Source: an uncultured Bacteroides sp.
GTDB lineage: Bacteria; Bacteroidota; Bacteroidia; Bacteroidales; Bacteroidaceae
Assembly: GCA_900557355.1 (NCBI GenBank)
Contig: USSR01000027.1
Location: 1-21,819 of the forward strand
Direction: 5' to 3'
Length of the DNA: 21,819 nt
Shown here one piece after another: positions 17,419 through 21,819 of this stretch (positions are counted from its first letter, which is position 1; each line of letters starts with the position of its first letter). Under the pieces are notes generated by a model. That model was not told where the DNA came from. It did not search any database and saw only the letters and a list, made by a program, of their open reading frames with translations. Made by a program: the position numbers and the translations under genes.

Positions 17419-18465
17419 ATGGAAATGAAAATCTATAAATTATTATCTGTAATATTGGGGAGTGCCATGTCATTTGCTTTCTCTTCATGTGAGAATGCAA
17501 GCAACTCTTTTCCCGATTATGAGGGTGGTGTGAGTGTCTATTTTGCTTATCAATATCCGGTGCGTACTATTGTATTGGGTAATGATCCGGTGGTAGATAA
17601 TTCGGCTGACCGTCAACATAAGTGTGCCATTTATGCCACAATGGGAGGGGCATACGGTGGAAGAAATATCACTATAGACATTGCCGTTGACAATACGCTT
17701 TGTGATAACCTCTTTTTTGAAGACGGCTCACCGGTATTACCCATGCCTTCTACATATTATACATTGGCGGGTGATAAAATAAAATACAACGGTGATCACT
17801 GGGGAAATGTGGAGGTGCAGCTTACCGATGCTTTCTTTGCTGACGAAAAAGCACTGAACAATAATTATGTGATTCCTGTAGTGATGAAGAAACAGACAGG
17901 TGCCGACCGCATCCTGACAGGTACTCCTTTGATTGAAGGTGATGCTCCGGCACGTCCCAACTCGGATTATTGGAGTGTGTTACCTCAAGACTATGTGCTT
18001 TATTGTGTAAAGTACATGAATCCATGGCAGGCTTCCTATTTGCGTCGTGGCATAGATCAGATTACCGAGAATGGTTCTGTAACCACTGTGGTGCGTCATG
18101 CGGAGACGATTGAGAAAGATGAGGTTTACTCGCTGGATACCCGTTCGCTCACGACCTCCGTTTTCACGGTCAACACGAAATCGACCGATGGAACCACGCT
18201 GGCCTGCGATTTGTTGCTGACATTCAACGATGCGGGTGAGTGTTCCATTACTACGGAGACATCGGGAATGACTGCTTCGGGGACAGGTAAATACGTGGTG
18301 GACGGTGAAAAGAAAGCATGGGGAAACAAAGACCGCGATGCGCTTTATCTGGACTATACCGTTGACTTTGGCATTCGGAAGTGTGCCACGAAAGATACTT
18401 TGGTGATGCAGACGCGCGGAACGAACAAAATAGAAACTTTTGTCCCTAAGTATCGTGCCAATTGA
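17419..18465 (+). CDS. xusE: DUF1735-like surface xylan-binding lipoprotein (XusE)
   Basis: This 348-residue lipoprotein has a signal peptide ending FSSC (Cys24 from this start). It has an N-terminal domain of the DUF1735 kind, with VSVYFAYQYPVRTIVLG, an ITIDIAVDNTLCD strand segment, and a LNNNYVIPVVMKK strand ending the domain near residue 160. The C-terminal half (from about PRDY/VLYCVKYMNPWQASYLRRG) resembles the DUF4361 domain often paired with it. It has no catalytic motif I recognise. Proteins in this position of xus loci are thought to act as surface glycan-binding proteins. The ATG at 17425 (MKIYKLL) may be the true start. Part of the 3' half is richer in GC: 18121-18300 counts 96 of 180, against roughly 40-43% in the two 5' lines I counted. 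Confidence 0.85.
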   Translation: MEMKIYKLLSVILGSAMSFAFSSCENASNSFPDYEGGVSVYFAYQYPVRTIVLGNDPVVDNSADRQHKCAIYATMGGAYGGRNITIDIAVDNTLCDNLFFEDGSPVLPMPSTYYTLAGDKIKYNGDHWGNVEVQLTDAFFADEKALNNNYVIPVVMKKQTGADRILTGTPLIEGDAPARPNSDYWSVLPQDYVLYCVKYMNPWQASYLRRGIDQITENGSVTTVVRHAETIEKDEVYSLDTRSLTTSVFTVNTKSTDGTTLACDLLLTFNDAGECSITTETSGMTASGTGKYVVDGEKKAWGNKDRDALYLDYTVDFGIRKCATKDTLVMQTRGTNKIETFVPKYRAN

Positions 18466-18525
18466 ACGGAAACGTTTAAACGACCAATTGACATAATGTT
18501 GGATAATAACTAAAAATATCCAATC

Positions 18526-18570
18526 ATGAAAAAGATTTTAATATCTATATTTTTATGTCTTCTGTGGTGA
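18526..18570 (+). pseudogene. Truncated signal-peptide ORF, remnant of a lost secreted protein
   Basis: ATG at 18526 opens MKKILISIFLCLLW and stops at 18568-18570. The 14 residues look like the charged start and hydrophobic core of a secretion signal, with no mature protein after it. It sits in a 195-bp gap between xusE and the GH10 gene, in an operon whose other gaps are under 45 bp. The gap also holds an inverted repeat TTGGATA/TATCCAA (18499-18505, 18517-18523) and a repeated CCAATTGA (18458 and 18484). A deleted gene is one reading. A chance ORF or a translated leader for the GH10 gene are others. Confidence 0.4.
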
Positions 18571-18660
18571 ATGATAGGAGTTTCACATTTACCACTTATC
18601 GTTACCCTTGATTGCATATTGATGAAAAGAATAAGAAATATGTTAATAAATGATTATACA

Positions 18661-20844
18661 ATGAAAACAATAAAATACTCATTATCCTTGGGCTTATTGC
18701 TGTCGCTTGCCTCTTGTGCCGATGACCAAATCGTTGACTTCAAGACTGAGAAGCCGGAAAGTATAGCCCAATATGAATATCTCAATGCTTACGATGCATT
18801 GAAAACATATATAGACCGAAGTGCAAGTCCCGACTTTAAGTTGGGAATTGCGCTGTCGGCGAGTGATTTTCTGAAAGGAGAAGTGGTGCGTACTATGGCC
18901 ATCTCCAATTTCGATGAGATGACGGCAGGCAATGCCATGAAATACGCTTCGTGCGTGGCTAATGATGGGTCGATGGACTTTGGTTCCGTAGAGAAGTTTG
19001 TTTCTGCGGCTAAAGCCGATGGTCTTACCATTTATGGGCATACTTTGGCTTGGCATGCACAACAGAACAACAAGTATCTAAACGGATTGGTTGCTCCGAT
19101 ACCTCTGCCTGTTGATCCTAATGCGTCCAACAAGTTTTTGCATATTGCAGTGCCGGAAGCAGGGGCTAATCCTTGGGATCGTGAAATTTATTATGATCTT
19201 GCTGAACCTCTCGTAGTAGGTAAGGAATATGTGATTTCGATGAAGGCTAAGGCTACTTCGGCCGTGGATTATAACTTTTGGCCTGGTATTATTGATGGTG
19301 ATACGCAATATTTGCCTTCTTTTTCAGCTGATAATAAATGGGAGGAAACCTCTATAACATTTACAGCGAATATTCCTATCAATCGTTTGCGTTTCTGTTT
19401 CGGTACGTTTCAAGGAGAACTTTGTTTTGACGATGTGACATTGTCTTCTGCTGATGACGAAAATCTTATTGAAGGCGGTACGTTTGATACTGAAGATTTA
19501 TCTCGTTGGACAAGACCGAGCTGGATGAGTTCATATTCCTATGAAATAGGTAAGGAAGGCACCGATAATGCAGGCTTTTGCTTGACTATGACTAATACGG
19601 AAAAGAAAGACAATAATTGGGGGGCACAAGTGTGGTATCAATTTGCTGTACCGTTGACAGAAGGAAAGGCGTATACTTTTACAGCCAAGGCCAAAGCAAC
19701 AGAAGCATACAATTGTACCATATTTACGCAGTCTTCCAGTGGTGGTGCTCAGGGGTATCCTGGTGGCTTTAATATTGGTACTGAATGGACGGATGTCAGT
19801 TTGACATTTACGCCGGGGCACGGACAAGTGGATAAGTTTACTTTTAATATTGGTGATTTTGTAGGAACTATTTATATAGATAATGTCGTGTTCTCAGATG
19901 GAACGTCGAATATTTATGCTACTGATTTTGAAAACCAGTCAATTGAAGGGTGGACAAGGGGAAATGGTTGCAATCATGCATTGTCTGCTGAAGGTGAGGG
20001 ATATGCTTCTAATCAGACAAGCATTGAACTTACTCCCGAAGAAAAGAAAGACACGCTAACTTGGGCTATGAACAATTGGGTAGAAGGCATGATGAAAGCT
20101 ACCGGTGGTTATGTAACTGCATGGGATGTAGTGAACGAAGCTATTTCCGGTGGTGGTAACGATGAAGGTTTCTATACTTTACAGTCTGCCAGCAACGTTT
20201 CTGCTGAGGATGCTAAGAACAATTTCTATTGGCAAGATTATTTGGGTAATGTGGATTACGTACGCATTGTTGTAGCTGCCTCCCGCAAGTATTATGCGGA
20301 AAATGGTGGTACTGCTCCGTTGAAACTCTTTGTCAATGACTACAATCTGGAATCATGGTGGGATGGCAACAAGAAAGCACAGAGCTTGGTACATTGGATT
20401 AAGAAATGGGAAGCTGATGGTGTAACTAAAATTGATGGTATCGGTACACAGATGCACGTCAGCTATATGCTGAAAGAAGAAGACCAGAAAGCTCAAGAAG
20501 ATGCTATTGTCAAGATGTTCCAAATATTGGCAGAAAGTGGCAAGTTGATTAAGATTTCTGAGCTGGATATGGGTATTGTGGATAAAGCTTTCGGTACAGC
20601 TTTGAAGACGGAGGAGGTTACTTTTGAGCAACACCTCAAAATGGCGGAATTCTATCGCTTCATTATTTCCAAGTACTTCGAGATTATTCCTGTTGCCCAA
20701 CAGTATGGTATCACGCAATGGTGTGCTACCGATAGTCCCACCGATTCTGGTTGGAGAGGTGGTGAACCTGTGGGACTTTGGGACTTGAACTATAATCGCA
20801 AGCCGACCTATGCAGGTTTTGCTGATGGTTTGGCTGGAAAATAA
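18661..20844 (+). CDS. xyn10C: GH10 endo-beta-1,4-xylanase lipoprotein with CBM4-like modules inserted in the catalytic domain
   Basis: This 727-residue retaining GH10 endoxylanase has lipobox SLASC (Cys19), so it is likely surface-anchored. The catalytic domain is split. The first part (about 45-140) ends with GHTLAWH (126-132). The second resumes near 453 with TSIELTPEEKKDTLTWAMNNW. It carries the acid/base in WDVVNEA (E493), LFVNDYN, the GIGTQMHV segment with H599, and the nucleophile in KISELDMG (E634). Between the parts lie CBM4-like segments: a partial module at 158-263 missing its first strands, a complete one at about 268-413, and an N-terminal piece at 417-452. Insertion of xylan-binding CBM4 modules into GH10 is known for Bacteroides intestinalis-type Xyn10A. 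The ATG at 18661 gives a normal lipoprotein signal; the open frame reaches back to 18571. It is the last gene of the xus operon. Confidence 0.93.
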   Translation: MKTIKYSLSLGLLLSLASCADDQIVDFKTEKPESIAQYEYLNAYDALKTYIDRSASPDFKLGIALSASDFLKGEVVRTMAISNFDEMTAGNAMKYASCVANDGSMDFGSVEKFVSAAKADGLTIYGHTLAWHAQQNNKYLNGLVAPIPLPVDPNASNKFLHIAVPEAGANPWDREIYYDLAEPLVVGKEYVISMKAKATSAVDYNFWPGIIDGDTQYLPSFSADNKWEETSITFTANIPINRLRFCFGTFQGELCFDDVTLSSADDENLIEGGTFDTEDLSRWTRPSWMSSYSYEIGKEGTDNAGFCLTMTNTEKKDNNWGAQVWYQFAVPLTEGKAYTFTAKAKATEAYNCTIFTQSSSGGAQGYPGGFNIGTEWTDVSLTFTPGHGQVDKFTFNIGDFVGTIYIDNVVFSDGTSNIYATDFENQSIEGWTRGNGCNHALSAEGEGYASNQTSIELTPEEKKDTLTWAMNNWVEGMMKATGGYVTAWDVVNEAISGGGNDEGFYTLQSASNVSAEDAKNNFYWQDYLGNVDYVRIVVAASRKYYAENGGTAPLKLFVNDYNLESWWDGNKKAQSLVHWIKKWEADGVTKIDGIGTQMHVSYMLKEEDQKAQEDAIVKMFQILAESGKLIKISELDMGIVDKAFGTALKTEEVTFEQHLKMAEFYRFIISKYFEIIPVAQQYGITQWCATDSPTDSGWRGGEPVGLWDLNYNRKPTYAGFADGLAGK

Positions 20845-20860
20845 TAGAGTTTTATGAGAA

Positions 20861-20896
20861 AAGGCAGCGGGGCATAATGTGAAACCGCTGCCTTTA
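20861..20896 (+). terminator. Probable intrinsic terminator after the GH10 gene
   Basis: A perfect 10-bp stem (AAGGCAGCGG at 20861-20870, CCGCTGCCTT at 20885-20894) with a 14-nt loop lies 16 bases after the GH10 stop. The T-tract after it is short and interrupted (TTTATTGTTG), so termination may be partial. It marks the end of the xus operon. Confidence 0.75.
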
Positions 20897-20921
20897 TTGT
20901 TGTAATAAAAATCGAATAATA

Positions 20922-21409
20922 ATGAGAAACATATTATTTATTTTGAGTTTGGTCATTTGGTGTGGTTGTAGTAATATGATATATATGTTCTATCGGTAGT
21001 AGCCCAAGACAATACTTCTTCCCCTAGAAGTGGAAAAATTGTATTGAAACAGCCGGGATCTAATAAAACATTAACGGTTGGTATTACTCAAAATGGAATT
21101 GATAATCGTGTAATGATTTCTATGAGAGAACTTTACCTAAACCATCCTGTCTTTACTGCCACCACAACTTATCCCGTAAAAAGAGGTATCAACTGTAGGA
21201 TTCCATACGAAGCATACAATGATGGGGGAAAGTATGACGGCAATGCATCAATCACTATTCCGAAAGGAGAAACGAAAGGAACTTACAAAATGGATTATAA
21301 TGGTTCCCCGTTAGTTGATTATCATGGTGATATAAAAGGCTATAAACTATATGAAGGAACTACTACAGGAGATGATATTTATACCTATAGTTTTGTTCGC
21401 TATTGGTGA
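20922..21409 (+). pseudogene. Broken small lipoprotein with a BACON-like beta-sandwich fragment
   Basis: ATG at 20922 encodes a lipoprotein-type signal, MRNILFILSLVIWCGCS, which stops at 20997-20999. In another frame, from about 20975, the sequence continues DIYVLSVVAQDNTSSPRSGK, IVLKQPGSNKTLTVGITQNG and runs open to 21409. The RSGKIVLK...LTVGITQNG part resembles the last strands of BACON or related Ig-like domains, found in Bacteroidetes surface glycan proteins. The N-terminal part of that domain is absent, so a deletion plus a frame change near 20960-20975 is the simplest reading. The remaining C-terminal 100 residues (from IDNRVMISMRELYLN to IYTYSFVRYW) are not recognised. A TTG at 21044 could start a short cytosolic product, but the frame is more likely dead. 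Confidence 0.6.
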
Positions 21410-21558
21410 TATTATAATAAACAGGTCTGTTGGGGCTTTCCATTTAGTATGTAACGTCAGCAGATAATGGTGTAATTTGGAATATTTGTTGTAATTTATC
21501 AAAAGGATGAGGGTGCTTCGTAATATCTTGAATATCAATGCTTATAGGATATGCTGCA
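21410..21558. other. Intergenic region with TGTAA cores, no gene seen
   Basis: No coding sequence is evident. TGTAA cores occur at 21450, 21471 and 21490 (spacings 21 and 19). They resemble the operator cores upstream of the GH115 and xusA genes, but I see no matching -7 element at the 39-bp position, so a link to the same regulator is uncertain. Confidence 0.3.
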
Positions 21559-21619
21559 TTCAGTATACGACTGAACCCTATTCAGTATACGACTGAATTA
21601 GGTTCGATATACGACTGTA
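21559..21619. repeat. Three tandem copies of a 17-bp palindrome at exact 22-bp spacing
   Basis: TTCAGTATACGACTGAA occurs at 21559-21575 and 21581-21597, and a diverged copy, TTCGATATACGACTGTA, at 21603-21619. Each perfect copy is a dyad (TTCAGT, five bases, ACTGAA). The 22-bp period is about two helical turns. The array ends 82 bp before the next lipoprotein start. It may be a regulatory array or a short repeat family, and the sequence alone does not decide. Confidence 0.75.
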
Positions 21620-21701
21620 TCCTTCGTTTGTATTATTTGTAAAGAATGTAGATTGTTATCACTCTCTTGCTTTAGCTTACAACTTTCAAGTCCTTAAAAC
21701 A

Positions 21702-21819
21702 ATGAAGAACAATATGAGAAAAATAATTTATTTATTGACATTGCTCTTAGGAGTGTCTTTAGCGGCTTGCTCGGACGAGACTATTCCTGAGCAGCCGGAA
21801 AAGCAGGAACCGGAACAAC
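21702..21819 (+). CDS. Start of a lipoprotein gene, cut by the window edge
   Basis: Only 39 codons are present. The product begins with a signal peptide whose lipobox is SLAAC (Cys23 from ATG 21702), followed by SDETIPEQPEKQEPEQ, an acidic, proline-rich linker typical of surface-exposed Bacteroidetes lipoproteins. The ATG at 21714 (MRKIIYLL) is an equally good start. The function cannot be read from this fragment. Its position behind a xylanase suggests a surface enzyme or glycan-binding protein, which is only a guess. Confidence 0.75.
   Translation, partial: MKNNMRKIIYLLTLLLGVSLAACSDETIPEQPEKQEPEQ

Noticed and set aside
17995..18465. Horizontal transfer of the 3' half of xusE
   Set aside because: The GC rise is real in the lines counted, but lines in the 5' GH10 region also reach about 50% and the protein family continues across it, so local composition drift is sufficient.
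18571..18660. N-terminal extension of the GH10 protein
   Set aside because: The extra residues would bury the lipoprotein signal (SLASC) deep inside the protein. Starting at 18661 gives a normal length signal.
21559..21619. CRISPR array
   Set aside because: Only three copies exist, the units are 17 bp, and the spacers would be 5 bp, far too short.
1..21819. tRNA, rRNA, insertion sequence or integrase genes
   Set aside because: No tRNA or rRNA sequence, transposase motif or terminal inverted repeat pair was recognised on reading either strand.

Overview
The window looks like a chromosomal segment of a gut Bacteroidales species, most likely Bacteroides. The evidence is two SusC/SusD pairs, several lipoprotein signal peptides, a glucuronoxylan enzyme set, AT-rich intergenic DNA, and Bacteroides-type promoter -7 elements (TAnnTTTG). 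I cannot name the species from the sequence alone.

Layout. A periplasmic M16 zinc protease (33-2849, minus strand) lies outside the sugar locus and is divergent from it. A GH115 alpha-glucuronidase gene (3097-5595) follows, then the decayed remains of a sialate O-acetylesterase-family gene (5618-6845) and a strong intrinsic terminator (6906-6939). After a long intergenic region comes the main operon: SusC, SusD, SusC, SusD, a DUF1735-like surface lipoprotein, and a GH10 endoxylanase carrying CBM4-like modules inside its catalytic domain (7529-20844). This is the gene order of the xylan utilisation core xusA-xusB-xusC-xusD-xusE-xyn10C described in Prevotella and Bacteroides. A hairpin follows the GH10 gene. 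Downstream are a second broken lipoprotein gene (20922-21409), a tandem array of palindromes, and the start of another lipoprotein gene cut by the window edge.

How the genes work together (inferred from the families). The GH10 enzyme cuts xylan at the cell surface. XusB, XusD and XusE bind the products. XusA and XusC import them with TonB energy. The GH115 enzyme, probably periplasmic, removes the (methyl)glucuronic acid side chains. The broken esterase would probably have removed acyl groups, and its loss suggests this strain has narrowed or outsourced that step. The locus regulator, probably a hybrid two-component sensor, is not in the window.

The most interesting signal is regulatory. The GH115 and xusA promoters each carry a four-site array built on ATGTAACAT with identical 21/20/21-bp spacing, and the last site begins exactly 39 bp before the -7 element in both. 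That would place both transcription units under one activator. A second notable feature is the split, apparently circularly permuted CBM4 arrangement inside the GH10 enzyme.
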